NCBI GenBank assembly: GCA_030147525.1
Contig: JASBVF010000059.1
Coordinates: forward strand, 1 to 64,000
Direction: 5' to 3'
DNA from: Bacteroidota bacterium
GTDB taxonomy: Bacteria > Bacteroidota > Bacteroidia > Chitinophagales > Saprospiraceae
DNA: 64,000 nucleotides
Position 1 is the first letter of the stretch. Each line of letters opens with the position of its first letter. Below, one piece after another: positions 26,580 through 38,000 of this stretch. The notes under the pieces are model-generated. The model saw only the letters and a program-made list of their open reading frames with translations, made no database searches and was not told the origin of the DNA. The translations under genes and the position numbers were made by a program.

Positions 26580-28448
26580 TTATTCGATGCGTTCCATGAT
26601 TTTTATTTCAACCCGCTGGTTTCGCCGGCGATTTTGAAGGCTGTAGTCCTTCGTAACCACCTTTTTTTTACCGAAAACCTTGCGAATAAGCCGGTCTCTC
26701 TCGATTCCCCGGTCAGCAAGCCAGGTGATTGCTGACTCGGCTCTTTCAGTTCCAAGTTTGGTACAATATTCATCTGAGGGGATGTTGTTGGTGTGGCCCT
26801 CGACGAAGGCTATTTGCCGGGGGTTTTCCTGCAGAATTCTGAGCACTTCTTCTAAAACTTCAATGTCCTTCTCCTGAATGGAAGAAGAATCGGCTTTAAA
26901 ATAGATCACTGCCTCATAATTCACCAAGTATTCAACGACAGTTCGTGTAGTATCAAATCGCTGACCCGGCTGCAAAATTTCCTCATCTTCTTCTTCCTCC
27001 TCCAATGGAGACGGAGGTTTTTCCATTTCAGTGACTGGCATCGGACCGACGGAGACTGAAGCCGCAGGCTGGCTGACCGGTTCCACCAAGTCTTCTGGAG
27101 CTGTTTCGGCCTCTTCCGGTTCGGGCTCTTTGACAGGTGGCGGCGGGTCAGGTGCCTCCACAACCTGTATGTTTCGCACTTTGGTAACCTGGCAACCATT
27201 GCTGGTTTCAATCAACAACGAGATGGATTTTTTGCCGGGTGAGCTATACTCCACAGCGTGTGGGCCGGCTCCACGTGCCGACTGTGGTTTTGCCCCAACG
27301 CCAAAATTCCACTCCCAGTTTTTAATACCTCCGGGAAAACTGGAAGCATTTTTCACCCACAATTTTTGGCCTTGTGAAATTTTTAACTTATTCACTGTAA
27401 AATGAGCTTTCGGCCCGGCAAAAGTTCCCGTCCCTCCGAATTCGATGGAAAAGCCATTGCCTGTATTATGGTAATTATTGACCATGAGCGCATACGTTTT
27501 CCCGGCCTCCATCAGTAGCGGCGCTACAAAATTATTATCCCATTCGGCGCAGCCTTCTCCTTCCGAAATATCAGATTCTCCTCCTCGCAGGCCAGTTGCT
27601 CCTGAGCACCTGGCCCAGGCGCTGTAGGGAGCACCGACGTTTTCGCCGGAGGCTACACATCTCAATGGCACTTTAAAAGCGTGATTGTCGATGCCACCCG
27701 GCAATGCAAATACCACAAAATCAAGGTCATCGGAGGGGTTCACAGGTTTGAGCGTGAAGGTGAGAGTTCCCGGCTGATCGCAGGTCCATTTGTACCAAAC
27801 AGACTGAGACTCCTCGGGCACGCAAATTCCAGGCGGCAGTTCCCGCCGGTCACGTCCTGCACTGGTTACACTCGGGACTGTAAAAGGCGACTTATCGCAT
27901 AAAACCACTGCCGTAGCACAGTCAGAAGATGGTGACGGCACGGGGTTAAAATTATTGATACAAAGTTGGAAGGTACCGGTCCGGCTGTTTCTGCCGTCCA
28001 CACGCAGGTAGTAAGTTTCACCAATGGCAAGGTTGCTCACGAAAGTTTCAACGATGTTATAGCCCTGCGCATCTGACATGCAGGCAATTTCACGCAAACC
28101 AGAACAAGAGCCACGGTAAAGTGCGAACTGTGGATTTTGCAAGGTGCCGCCAGGGTTGCTGGCGATGGCTCCCGTCACGCTAATGCTCGCCGTGGTGGCA
28201 ACTGCCGTAAACTTAAACCAGACATCGTTGTCAGCATCGGAAAAGAAGGAAGGGAAGCAGCCCGGGCTTTCAACACCCGAAGGGGTGGCGGCGTAATTGG
28301 TAAATTGCCGTGGAGAACTGCACCAGTTTGTGACATCTCGCAAGGGAAATGCTTTGGAGCAATCGTCATTCACAGGAGCAGCAATCACAACTCCCATGTT
28401 TAACCAAAAACAAAAAAAGATTAATAAGCCGGGTAATCGGAAATTCAT
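26580..28448 (-). CDS. OmpA-family outer-membrane protein with PKD-like domain
   Basis: A 622-residue protein. A signal peptide (to about VIAA) is followed by two beta-rich jelly-roll-like domains with Cys pairs (about 25-170 and 175-335), a PKD-like domain (about 355-430, WEWNFGVG), an acidic Pro/Glu linker (about 435-500) and an OmpA-C domain (about 510-618, YFKADSSSI, EGHTNN, RRRNQRVEI). The OmpA domain should bind peptidoglycan, tethering the surface domains to the wall. It is divergent from the dipeptidase gene. Confidence 0.85.
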   Translation of the reverse strand: MNFRLPGLLIFFCFWLNMGVVIAAPVNDDCSKAFPLRDVTNWCSSPRQFTNYAATPSGVESPGCFPSFFSDADNDVWFKFTAVATTASISVTGAIASNPGGTLQNPQFALYRGSCSGLREIACMSDAQGYNIVETFVSNLAIGETYYLRVDGRNSRTGTFQLCINNFNPVPSPSSDCATAVVLCDKSPFTVPSVTSAGRDRRELPPGICVPEESQSVWYKWTCDQPGTLTFTLKPVNPSDDLDFVVFALPGGIDNHAFKVPLRCVASGENVGAPYSAWARCSGATGLRGGESDISEGEGCAEWDNNFVAPLLMEAGKTYALMVNNYHNTGNGFSIEFGGTGTFAGPKAHFTVNKLKISQGQKLWVKNASSFPGGIKNWEWNFGVGAKPQSARGAGPHAVEYSSPGKKSISLLIETSNGCQVTKVRNIQVVEAPDPPPPVKEPEPEEAETAPEDLVEPVSQPAASVSVGPMPVTEMEKPPSPLEEEEEDEEILQPGQRFDTTRTVVEYLVNYEAVIYFKADSSSIQEKDIEVLEEVLRILQENPRQIAFVEGHTNNIPSDEYCTKLGTERAESAITWLADRGIERDRLIRKVFGKKKVVTKDYSLQNRRRNQRVEIKIMERIE

Positions 28449-28632
28449 AATACAATTTGAGGTTCTTTCTGATAAAAGGCTGGTCGTTCGTTTGTTTGCT
28501 ATACTGACTTCAAATTGTCAAAGGTCAAAGTTAAACGTAATTCCCGGGGCAAAAATTAAAAGCATGCTGCAACATTCCACCTTTCTTTTCATTCAATCTG
28601 GTTAATTTTCCCGCTAAAAAAATTTTTATCAC

Positions 28633-29868
28633 ATGAAATTTTTCGCCCTCACCCTTACTATGTTCTTAGGAATCAGCCTGTTAGCTCAAAATGACGCCTC
28701 AGAGAAAACACTTCGGGATCAGGCTGAACAACTTGCGCACAAATTTATCATCACCGACGGTCATGTAGATCTGCCCTATCGCCTCAACGTAAAAAACTTT
28801 CGACTGACGAAAGAGTTTACCGGCATCCCCATTGAAACAGACCAGGGGGATTTCGATTATGTCAGGGCAAAAAAAGGTGGACTTGACGCTCCATTCATGT
28901 CCATTTACGTCCCATCATCCTACCAGGTGACAGGCGGCGCCAAGGCGTTTGCTGACTCTCTGATCGACATGGTAAACGGCATCATCGAGATGCATCCCGG
29001 CAATTTTGGCCAGGGCCGTTCCCCTTACCAGGTGGAGCAAAATTTCAAAAAAGGCATCATCTCCCTACCCATGGGCATGGAAAACGGTGCGCCCATTGAG
29101 GAGATTGGTGATGTGGCGCATTTCCACAAAAGAGGCATCCGATACATCACGCTCACGCATGCCACTGACAATCAGATTTGCGATTCTTCCTACGATACCA
29201 CCCGCACCTGGAACGGGCTGAGCACTTATGGCCGCCGGGTCGTTGAAGAGATGAACCGGCAAGGCATCATGGTGGATATTTCCCACGTTTCCGATGCTGC
29301 GTTTTACCAGGTCATCGGTATCACAAAAGCGCCCGTGATCGCTTCGCATTCGTCTTGCCGGAAATACACACCTGATTTTCAACGAAATATGAGCGACGAC
29401 ATGATCAAAGCGCTGGGTAAAAACGGCGGGGTAATTATGATCAACTTTGGCTCCGACTTCCTCGATGGCCAGGTCCAGAAAATGCGGGATGAAATGCGGG
29501 AGAAAATGATGGCGACGCTCGATGAAAAAGGCTTGACCCGTGACAATGAACAAGCTAAACCCATCATCGAAGCATTTAAAAAAGAATACCACGACCAGCT
29601 CTTTTCAGATGTGGAAATGGTGGCCAATCACATCGACCATGTCGTAAAACTGGCAGGAATTGACCATGTCGGCTTCGGCTCCGACTTCGATGGTGTAGGT
29701 GATTCGCTGCCCGTTGGTCTAAAGGATGTGTCTGCTTTCCCTAACCTGATTTTTGTGCTGTTGAAACGGGGATACTCCGAAGCTGACATTGAAAAAATCT
29801 GCTGGGGCAACCTCTCACGGGTCTGGCGACAGGTCGAAACCATAGCCAATGAACTGAAAAACAACTGA
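28633..29868 (+). CDS. Membrane dipeptidase (peptidase M19) homologue, secreted
   Basis: A 411-residue protein with a signal peptide ending SLLAQ. It has M19/renal-dipeptidase motifs: DGHVDLPYR (HxD metal ligands), the bridging Glu in GMENGAPIEE, ISHVSD, IASHSSCR and DHVGFGSDFDG. The family hydrolyses dipeptides with a dizinc centre, here in the periplasm. A second exported peptidase (S37-like) follows 35 bp downstream, suggesting a peptide-scavenging operon. Confidence 0.92.
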   Translation: MKFFALTLTMFLGISLLAQNDASEKTLRDQAEQLAHKFIITDGHVDLPYRLNVKNFRLTKEFTGIPIETDQGDFDYVRAKKGGLDAPFMSIYVPSSYQVTGGAKAFADSLIDMVNGIIEMHPGNFGQGRSPYQVEQNFKKGIISLPMGMENGAPIEEIGDVAHFHKRGIRYITLTHATDNQICDSSYDTTRTWNGLSTYGRRVVEEMNRQGIMVDISHVSDAAFYQVIGITKAPVIASHSSCRKYTPDFQRNMSDDMIKALGKNGGVIMINFGSDFLDGQVQKMRDEMREKMMATLDEKGLTRDNEQAKPIIEAFKKEYHDQLFSDVEMVANHIDHVVKLAGIDHVGFGSDFDGVGDSLPVGLKDVSAFPNLIFVLLKRGYSEADIEKICWGNLSRVWRQVETIANELKNN

Positions 29869-29903
29869 CGCCGACTTCAATATTTAAACATAATCAATTC
29901 ATT

Positions 29904-31193
29904 ATGAATCGTTTACTCTCACTTTTCACTCTGCTTTTTTTGGTAAAAACTCTGGTGGCACAACCCGTCTCCATCGAAACGCAACTTTTCAACCTGCCTG
30001 ATATTTCATTTAAAAGAATTGAAACACCAAATGGTTTTGAAGCTGCCTACGAGCTCAGAATCAGGCAGCCGCTTGACCACAAAAATCCGTCAAAGGGCTA
30101 CTTCTACCAGCGTGCGTTCCTGACGCACAAAGGCTACGACCGACCTACCGTCATCTGCACGGAAGGCTACCAGCGCCCACGTAACCGAATGTACGAACTG
30201 ACTGAAATACTCGATGCCAACCAAATTGACGTCGAGCATCGTTTCTTTGGTGAAAGCATACCTGATTCGCTTGACTATCAATACCTTAAGTTGGAGCAAG
30301 TCGCCGCTGATCTTCACCATATCAATCAACTTTTCAGACAGATTTACACTGGAAAATGGATCAGCACCGGCATTAGCAAGGGCGGGCAGACCACGATTTA
30401 CTACCGCTATTTTTATCCAAATGATGTGGACGTAAGCGTTCCTTACGTCGCCCCGCTCAATCTCGAACTGGAGGAAAAGCGTATTTATACTTTTCTCGAT
30501 ACCGTTGGCTCGAAGGAATGCCGGGATAAAATTTACAATGTGCAGACCAGACTGCTGAAAAACCGGGATGAAGTTTTAACCAAACTTTACTGGTTCACGA
30601 AGGGTGCAGGGCTTCAATTCACCTACCTGACCCTGGAAGAGGCTTTTGAATACGCCGTTTTGGAGTATCCGTTTTCCTTCTGGCAGTGGGGCCACGATTG
30701 TGCAGAAATTCCCGACGGAAAAGTACCTATCGACAGCACGATCAATCATTTTCTCGGCATCTCCGGACTTGACTTTTTTGCCGACGAAAGCATGCAGAAC
30801 TACGCTTCGCATTACTACCAGGCAGGTGACGAAATGGGCTACTACGGCTACGAAACCAGCCGTTTCAAAGGATTGCTCAAAGCACTTCCTGAGCAGCTGA
30901 ACCCTTCCGCTATCTTCATGCCCGGCAAATCCCCCCTGAAATTTGATGGAAAACTGCCAAAACAGGTGCTCGATTGGCTGAAAACCAACGGTAATAATTT
31001 CATCTACATCAACGGAGATTCTGACACCTGGTCGGCAACGGCCGTTCGGCCTTCCGGTAAAACCAACGCAGTTTTCTTCTTTATGCCGGGAACCGATCAC
31101 GCAAAAGCCAGGATAAAAAACATGACAGACAGCGACCGGGAAAAACTGATTTCAACGCTGGAAAGCTGGCTTGGAATGGAAATCGAGCGATAG
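29904..31193 (+). CDS. S37-type (PS-10-like) secreted aminopeptidase
   Basis: A 429-residue protein with a signal peptide ending TLVAQ. It has an alpha/beta-hydrolase fold with nucleophile motif GISKGG (about residue 154) after LRIRQPLDHKNP and VEHRFFGES. The acid/His region is near YINGDSDTW and PGTDHAKA. This arrangement fits the S37 prolyl tripeptidyl aminopeptidase group, which releases tripeptides in the periplasm or outside the cell. It sits in an operon with the M19 dipeptidase, so the two could act in sequence on peptides. Confidence 0.85.
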   Translation: MNRLLSLFTLLFLVKTLVAQPVSIETQLFNLPDISFKRIETPNGFEAAYELRIRQPLDHKNPSKGYFYQRAFLTHKGYDRPTVICTEGYQRPRNRMYELTEILDANQIDVEHRFFGESIPDSLDYQYLKLEQVAADLHHINQLFRQIYTGKWISTGISKGGQTTIYYRYFYPNDVDVSVPYVAPLNLELEEKRIYTFLDTVGSKECRDKIYNVQTRLLKNRDEVLTKLYWFTKGAGLQFTYLTLEEAFEYAVLEYPFSFWQWGHDCAEIPDGKVPIDSTINHFLGISGLDFFADESMQNYASHYYQAGDEMGYYGYETSRFKGLLKALPEQLNPSAIFMPGKSPLKFDGKLPKQVLDWLKTNGNNFIYINGDSDTWSATAVRPSGKTNAVFFFMPGTDHAKARIKNMTDSDREKLISTLESWLGMEIER

Positions 31194-31227
31194 GGAAAGT
31201 AAAAAGGCTCGGCTTTTTTTGCTTTCG

Positions 31228-31276
31228 AAAATTTTCGGGGCTCAATTTTAATCCAAAATTGAGCCCCGAAAATTTT
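31228..31276. terminator. Strong bidirectional hairpin
   Basis: A perfect 22-bp inverted repeat (31228-31249 with 31255-31276), loop AATCC. The outer part of the stem is itself AAAATTTT. It lies between convergent genes and serves both. Confidence 0.85.
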
Positions 31277-31288
31277 GACTGAACCACC

Positions 31289-32938
31289 TTATTTTTTCAA
31301 AATTTTGAAAAAACCAACCTCTCCACGCTGCTCTATTTTTAACCAAAAAACTCCTGCCGGATAGCCCTCCAGATTCACCTCGAACTTCAGCTTTGCCGTG
31401 TTTTTATCAAAAATCCGGGTCGCATTGACCTGCCTTCCGCCTGCATCAAAAACGGAAACTGCCAGCTCGCCGGCCCACTCATTTTCAACAGAAACCGAAA
31501 CGAGCCTGTCAGCAGGGTTGGGTGAAATGACTACGTTTTTTCGACCCAGCGCCTTCTCACCGGCGGCCGTAGCTCCGGTAGCGATGAAAACTTCGTTGCT
31601 GTAACCCGAAGAGATACTCCCCGTGATCGCTTTCACCCGGTAAAAATAACCGGTTTGTGGTTCGAGGCCAAGGTCAGTAAACCCGATCGAATTGGCAGGT
31701 AACGTGGCCACGACCTGATAATTGGTGTTAAAACTTTTCGAGCGCTCCAGCACGTAGGCCGACTCATTGGTGGCGTTGTCTTGCCACGTAAGCTCAACAT
31801 CATCGGGAGCAATCAAGGTAGCGGCAAGTTGAGTGGGAGCATTCAACGGCAATATCTCACAGCCATTTTCAATAAAATTGCTCACGGATTGCCGGATGTC
31901 TGGCAGCAATGGATAGAACGAATCACCCGGGCAACTCGTGGAGCAGCCGTCCCGGTGACCTGAAATCCGGTTGAGCATCAGCCCGGAACTGGGGTGAATG
32001 CCGGAGCCAAGCGGGTCGAGATCCCGGTCGCAACATTTCCAGGCCAGCAATTCCTCTAATTTCAGGATGGCGCCGGACGTGGGCGTGACATCTGTAAAAT
32101 CTCCCATCACACAAACGCCCATTGTCGCACCGTTGGTCCCGCAAAAATGTGCACCCACGACATTATCGCCCCGCCCTTCGTAAAGTATGCCGTTGGGGTC
32201 CACCAGCCAGTTGTAGCCGATATCCGCCCAGCCATTTACGTTGACGTGAAAATCCCAGATAGCCCGCACCACGGCAGCCCAGTTGCTGGAAGTATTCGAG
32301 CCCGCCGAATGATGGACGATGAGATGCCCGACATTCGTCGGCGTAGGGTTGGGATTAGGGGGGCAATCGCCATTCGGGCACCAGGCGCTGCGATTCAGGA
32401 AGGCAGGTTGTGGGCAGGTGCAGGCGGAGCGATCTGAGGGTAAATGATTTGAGTCGATTGAAGAATTCAGAGATTCCGGCAGTGCCGGCTCCGAAAAACC
32501 GGGATTATAAAAATGTACCTCCACGCTGTCAATATTGGCAGTGCCGGCGAATTGCAAGCGAAATTGCTGCGCATCATTTTCTAAAAAATACAGCTCACTC
32601 ACGTAGCGGTTGCCCTTTCTTTCGGCATGGGTTTCGAGTGAAACAGGTTGTACATGAAGCTCCTCATTTTTAGAGGTAAAAACGGCAGCGATCCGGATGT
32701 TTTCATTCCAATTCGCTGAATACCAGACAATTGAATAAGCCAGAAATGGCTCGGTATTTTCCAGCGGTACCGTTTCGAAATTGGTTGTCCTACCAATGGT
32801 TTTCCCAGCGGCAGAAGCCAGCGATGTCCAGATAAATTCATTGGGGTGAAAGATCACAACTGCCCGTTCCGTCTCGTTTTGAGCGTTGAGCATTTGAAAG
32901 AAAACAAGAAAAAGAATCGTGTTAAGGAATATTTTCAT
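31289..32938 (-). CDS. Secreted N-acetylmuramoyl-L-alanine amidase (PGRP-like) with Fn3 and T9SS domains
   Basis: About 549 residues from the preferred ATG at 32938, which puts a signal peptide (MKIFLNTILFLVFFQMLNAQ) at the N-terminus. Domains: a beta-rich region, an amidase_2/PGRP domain (HLIVHHSAGSN, WADIGYNWLVDPNG, GAHFCGTNGATMGVCVMGDF, SGHRDGCSTSCPGD with zinc His/Cys ligands), a fibronectin type III domain (about 375-460) and a C-terminal T9SS sorting domain. It cleaves the peptide from muramic acid in peptidoglycan, outside the cell, perhaps against competitors. Confidence 0.9.
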   Translation of the reverse strand: MKIFLNTILFLVFFQMLNAQNETERAVVIFHPNEFIWTSLASAAGKTIGRTTNFETVPLENTEPFLAYSIVWYSANWNENIRIAAVFTSKNEELHVQPVSLETHAERKGNRYVSELYFLENDAQQFRLQFAGTANIDSVEVHFYNPGFSEPALPESLNSSIDSNHLPSDRSACTCPQPAFLNRSAWCPNGDCPPNPNPTPTNVGHLIVHHSAGSNTSSNWAAVVRAIWDFHVNVNGWADIGYNWLVDPNGILYEGRGDNVVGAHFCGTNGATMGVCVMGDFTDVTPTSGAILKLEELLAWKCCDRDLDPLGSGIHPSSGLMLNRISGHRDGCSTSCPGDSFYPLLPDIRQSVSNFIENGCEILPLNAPTQLAATLIAPDDVELTWQDNATNESAYVLERSKSFNTNYQVVATLPANSIGFTDLGLEPQTGYFYRVKAITGSISSGYSNEVFIATGATAAGEKALGRKNVVISPNPADRLVSVSVENEWAGELAVSVFDAGGRQVNATRIFDKNTAKLKFEVNLEGYPAGVFWLKIEQRGEVGFFKILKK

Positions 32939-33120
32939 TTTAAAAACTTTGATAAAAAAGTACTGCCATTTTACAATTTTCAAAATTAATAACGCTAACA
33001 AAACCCCGGAAGCTGCAATCATTCGGCACATCGCCACAGCGTAAAATTTTCTTTCGCACAACCATGTAAACCCTTGTAATTACTGCAATTCTGCCTTGTC
33101 AGGTTTTTTGAAAAATGCCT

Positions 33121-33127
33121 TACTTTG
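33121..33127 (+). promoter_or_regulatory. Promoter-like TACTTTG before the dehydrogenase gene
   Basis: TACTTTGC resembles the -7 element also seen before the genes at 43870 and 52842. It lies 89 bp upstream of the start codon. Confidence 0.4.
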
Positions 33128-33216
33128 CAGCAAATCTAAGATAGCCGGAGTCAAAGTAAGGTTTGAACGAATTTTAATTTTTTCAAATCTGCCGGCCAAT
33201 ATAAACATCCAGAAAA

Positions 33217-34173
33217 ATGATCAGAATTCTCGCAAACGACGGCATTCATCCAGACGGTAAACTCCTCCTCGAAGAGGCAGGCTACGAAGTGGATACCAAA
33301 AAAATTCCACAGGACGAGCTTCCGAAAGTACTTCCAGACTACGATGTCATCTGCGTACGCAGCGCCACGAAGGTACGCAAAGACCTGATCGACGCATGCC
33401 CAAACCTGAAGATCATCGCCCGTGGCGGTGTGGGGCTTGACAATATCGACGTTGATTACGCACGAAGCAAAGGTATCGAGGTGTACAACACTCCCAATGC
33501 TTCGAGCAGGGCTGTAGCGGAGTTAGTGTTCGCACACATGTTCAGCCTGGCCCGCATGTTGAATATTTCCAACCGGGAAATGCCCGCCAAAGGTGATTCT
33601 GAATTTAATAAACTTAAAAAAATTGCATCCGAAGGCATCCAACTCAGGGGCAAAACGCTCGGCATCATCGGCTTTGGCCGCATTGGTCAGGAATCTGCCC
33701 GCATCGGTATCGGAATGGGTATGAAAGTTCTTGCTACCGACCTCGTGGTCAGCGAAGCTGATATCGACCTGAATGTTTACAAAAGCCAGGATGTCAGCCT
33801 TTCCGTTCGGGTGGAAACCACCAGTTGGGACGAAGTGCTCCGCAAATCGGATTTCATCACCCTGCACGTACCGGGTGGCAAACAGGCCCTCATTGGCGCA
33901 GCCGAATTCGAAAAAATGAAAGACGGCGTTTACGTCATCAACACTGCTCGTGGCGGCACGATCGATGAAGATGCACTGCTCGCAGCGCTCGAAACCAACA
34001 AAGTTGCAGGTGCCGGCCTCGATGTATTCGTTGGTGAACCTACTCCACGGAAAGAAATTTTGAACCATCCCCGCATTTCAGTTTCCGCTCACGTCGGAGG
34101 CTCCACGCAGGAAGCCCAATCTGCCATCGGCATGGAACTGGCCGAACAGATTATCGACTTTTACGGTCATTAA
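33217..34173 (+). CDS. serA: D-3-phosphoglycerate dehydrogenase-like 2-hydroxyacid dehydrogenase
   Basis: A 318-residue protein without the C-terminal ACT domain (short form). The NAD-binding motif GIIGFGRIG is near 149-157. Catalytic residues fit the family: Arg in NTARGG, Glu in GEPTP and His in SAHVGGST. The family oxidises 3-phosphoglycerate to 3-phosphohydroxypyruvate, the first step of serine synthesis. Related substrates cannot be excluded. No serC is seen beside it. Confidence 0.85.
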   Translation: MIRILANDGIHPDGKLLLEEAGYEVDTKKIPQDELPKVLPDYDVICVRSATKVRKDLIDACPNLKIIARGGVGLDNIDVDYARSKGIEVYNTPNASSRAVAELVFAHMFSLARMLNISNREMPAKGDSEFNKLKKIASEGIQLRGKTLGIIGFGRIGQESARIGIGMGMKVLATDLVVSEADIDLNVYKSQDVSLSVRVETTSWDEVLRKSDFITLHVPGGKQALIGAAEFEKMKDGVYVINTARGGTIDEDALLAALETNKVAGAGLDVFVGEPTPRKEILNHPRISVSAHVGGSTQEAQSAIGMELAEQIIDFYGH

Positions 34174-34180
34174 AATAACG

Positions 34181-34244
34181 ATGAACGATGAATGATGGAC
34201 AATGCCTTAACTGGCGTTCATCATTCATCATTCATAGTTCATCG
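34181..34244. repeat. Heptamer-built hairpin (ATGAATGATG type)
   Basis: Short ATGATGAA/CATTCATCATT repeats facing each other form a stem of about 20 bp between convergent genes. The same CATTCATCATTCATCAT text recurs at 46398-46411. It probably acts as a terminator. Confidence 0.6.
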
Positions 34245-34745
34245 TTATTTCACCATCTTCATAAAAGATTTGACAAACCACTCCGAGTCGGCTTTGAGGA
34301 GGGTTTCGAGCAGAGAGTCTGCTTTGTTGGAGAACAGCCGGATTTCCTGAACTGTATTCAGGAATTCTTTCACTTCGGGCGTTTCGCCCTGAACGGCAGA
34401 GACCTCGTCGAGGACTTTGAGTACCGGTTCAAGTTCTTTTCGTTTACGGTTGGTGATAATTTTCCGGACGACCTCCCAGATATCTTTTTCCGCCACAAAA
34501 AATTCCTTTCGTTCTCCCGGCTTCAATTCCTTGTAAACGAGGCCCCAATCCACGAGCGCCCGCAAGTTCATGTTGGCGTTACCAATGGAAATCTGCAACT
34601 CGTCCATGATATCCTTCACACTCAGTGCTTCAGGTGAAATAAGCAACAGGGCATGGATCTGGGCCATGGTCCGGCTGATTCCCCAGTCGCTGCCAAGCGT
34701 ACCCCACACCTGGAGAAATTTTTCTTTTGCCTCTTGATATTCCAT
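34245..34745 (-). CDS. GbsR/MarR-family transcriptional regulator
   Basis: A 166-residue protein. The winged-helix domain (about 20-85, with WGISRTMAQIHALLL, SVKDIMDELQISIGNANMNL and LVYKELKPGERKEFF) matches the GbsR type, often regulators of osmolyte or envelope genes. The C-terminal half is helical and may dimerise. No operator could be assigned. It is convergent with the serA-like gene and divergent from the giant repeat protein. Confidence 0.85.
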   Translation of the reverse strand: MEYQEAKEKFLQVWGTLGSDWGISRTMAQIHALLLISPEALSVKDIMDELQISIGNANMNLRALVDWGLVYKELKPGERKEFFVAEKDIWEVVRKIITNRKRKELEPVLKVLDEVSAVQGETPEVKEFLNTVQEIRLFSNKADSLLETLLKADSEWFVKSFMKMVK

Positions 34746-35065
34746 TTTTTGATTTTAAGGTTTGAAGTCAGTGGCAACAATTACGCAAAGGACGGCAAAT
34801 GGTTTAAAATTTCCTGAAAAACAGGCTCCGATCTGGTTTTAATTTCTGCTTACGCCTTGCTGAAACAGGGCCCGAATGATACTGACCCGGGCTAAAGCAA
34901 AGGTTTTTCACAAAAAAAACAAGGTTTTTACCTCAAAATTTAAATTTACAATCTGCCTTACCGTGCTTGCTATTCTTTTTTCACAATGTGGCATGGCGAT
35001 TGTTCCTCTGTGATATCTCCCTTCAATTCTTACCCTCCGTATTTACAAGTCTGAAATTAAAAACT
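34746..35065. other. Divergent intergenic region
   Basis: About 320 bp with no supported gene. It should hold promoters for the GbsR gene and the giant secreted protein. Confidence 0.4.
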
Positions 35066-38000
35066 ATGATGATGAAAACTCACAGCACTCATTTGCTATG
35101 CCTTTTTTTGCTCCTTTCCTCTTCCCTTTTCTCTCAAACATATCCGATTTACATGAAGGCGCAGCTGCTTCCGGGCGGGCAATCCTGGGGGATTTTTGCC
35201 AAAGCTGACGAATCGTTTTCCCCTTCCACTTTTACTATCACCGGCTCTGCGCAGGCTACCATCGTGGTGCCGACAGGCTTTCAGATTGACAGCATCATCA
35301 GCGTATCAGGGCTCTGGACCAACAACGCCACGGTCGTTAACCCGGTGGAAAATCCAGGCAAAACCTACATTTCTTTCGGCCTTGTCATGGACAATCCACC
35401 CATTCTCTATAACAATGGCGAAAGGCTGCTTTTCAAATTTTACAGCCATTCGGCATGCCCGGATTCCATGCATTTGATCCAAAATGGTGTGGACCCCTTC
35501 GATCAACTGCCTAACTCCATGAATACCAACCCCGGAAATGAAATAACTGTCATCGACTTCGGCGCAGGTGCTGCCATCTATAATTATGGTGGTATTTACG
35601 CCCCGTCGGCCTGGAACTGCCACGATTGTGACGGCGACGGCATTCTCAATGCATTCGAAGATACCAACGGCGACGGCGAGTGGACACCCGGCGTGGATGC
35701 ATCTCCGCTCTGCGGCGAAGGTGGCGGCGGCGGCGGTTGTACCGACCCTGAGTTTTCATCACAACCAAATAACGCAAAATCCTGCTCCGGCGAAAGCCTG
35801 ACGCTTTCCGCTGCAGTCGGTAACGTAAGCGATCCCACTTTTCAATGGCAAATGAGCAGCGATGGAGGCCTCACCTGGACGAACGTCATCGATAATTCCA
35901 ATTTTGAAGGCGCCCAAACCGGCAGTTTATTTATTGAAAATGTGGCGGGCATGCATAGCTTCCGCTTCCGGCTCAAAGCAGCTGACGATACCTGCGAAAC
36001 AATTTCCAACGCTGCCACACTGACCATCGAAGGCCCGATCACCATCAGCGGCCAAATGCAGGAGCAGGAAGTGTGCAGCGGTGAGCCCACATCTTTCACC
36101 ATTCAGGCCAGTGCCGGCATGGCAGGCACACTTGCCTACCAATGGCAAACCACCCAAAACGGCGGCTTGTCCTGGACCAACATCATCAGCTCAACTGATA
36201 ACGGAATTTATACAAACTTCACCTCTAAAACACTGAACATCAGCGATGTATCCGGATTGCACGGACGTTGCTACCGGGTAAAACTGACCACGGGCGAATG
36301 CGATGCATTTTACAGCCAAAACACCTGCCTGACAGTACTTGGGCCTGTGGCCATCACCAGCCAGCCGCAGGACGCAATCGCCTGTGACGGCAGCGAGGCG
36401 ACTTTCTCCGTCGAAGCGGAAAACCAGTCGCCAAACCCGCTCGGTCCGCTATTTTACCAATGGCAAACCAGCACAGACGGTGGCGCCACATGGACGGACC
36501 TGAACGACAACGCTGAAACTTCAGGCGCCCAGTCCGGCTCGCTTTCACTGTCCAATGTTTCAGGAAAAAACAAACACCGTTTCCGGGTACTCGTCAGCAC
36601 AAACGACTGCAATGCCAGCACTTCGGCTGCTGCCGTGCTGTCAGTGGTTGGGCCATTCTCCGTAACAGCTCAGCCTGCAGGGTTCACCGGATGCGACGGC
36701 TCAGCAGCTGTTTTTGAGGCATCCATCAGCAATGCAACCGGCGAAGGAACTTTGAAGTTTCGCTGGGAACTAAGCTGCAACGGCGGACTCGACTGGGTTA
36801 ATTTTATGCCGGGTGGCCAAAACGATGCGACCGGTTTCACAACTGAAAAACTCGAAATTGCAGACGTCAGCGGCCTTGGAGGATGCCAGGTCAGGCTTCG
36901 CTACTGGACGGACGAATGCAGCTACGGCTGGACCGAACCGGCAACCATCAACGTGGAAGGACCGGTAAAATTCACGGAACAGCCACAACCTGCAACCACC
37001 TGCACCGGCAATCCAATTTGTTTTGAAACGGCCGTCGAAAACGAAGGCGCCGGCACCCTGAACTTTCAATGGCAATACTCGAAGGATGGAAATAACTGGC
37101 TGACAGTCAGCGACGATAATATTTTCAGCGGCTCAACAACCACGCAACTTTGCCTCTCGGACGTAAGCGGCCAGAACGGAAGTTGCTTCCGCTTGCTGGC
37201 GCAAACACAAACCTGTACTTCGGTCGCATCCGAAGTTGCCTGCCTTGAAGTTGTCAAGCCTGTGGAAATTGCGGTGCAGCCGCAAGACCTGACGGAATGC
37301 GAGACTGGCACTGCCGCCTTCAGCGTGTCTGTCACAAACACCAGTGCTGACGATGTGACGTACCAGTGGCAGGTTTCCACCGATCAAATTAATTTCACCA
37401 ACATCGAGGAAGGAGGGCCGGAAGGCTACAGTGGCGTCAATTCCACCGCCTTCCAAATCGCCAACCTCGCCGGGCTCCATGGCACCGACTACCGCCTGCA
37501 GGTAATCACCCCTGGCTGTAGTGCTTTCTTTTCTGAAACGGCACACCTTACCGTGGAAGGCTCGCTGGCGTACGATCAGCAGCCGGAAGCCGTCACGACT
37601 TGCGCAGGTTCCGCCGCAGAGTTTGCTGTAGCAACCACCAACGCAACCGGCATGGGCAGCATGGTTTACCAATGGGAAATAAGCGGAGACGGGCAAACCT
37701 GGGAGGATGTTTCAGCTAATTCCAATTTTAGCGGAACAAATTCCAACACCTTGAAAATCAACGACGTATCTGGTTTTGACCAACATCAATTCCGCTCAAA
37801 GGTACGTACCGGCGCCTGCGGGTGGCTCATTTCAACACCAGCAATGCTCAGCGTGGAAGGTCCGCTTTCGGTTACTTTACAGCCGCAGGATGCCACGGTT
37901 TGCCCCGACAGCGCACAGGTTTTTGAGGCGGCAGTAACAAATGCCGGCGCAGGAAACATGAATCTGCAATGGCAAATGAGCACAGATGCCGGCAATACCT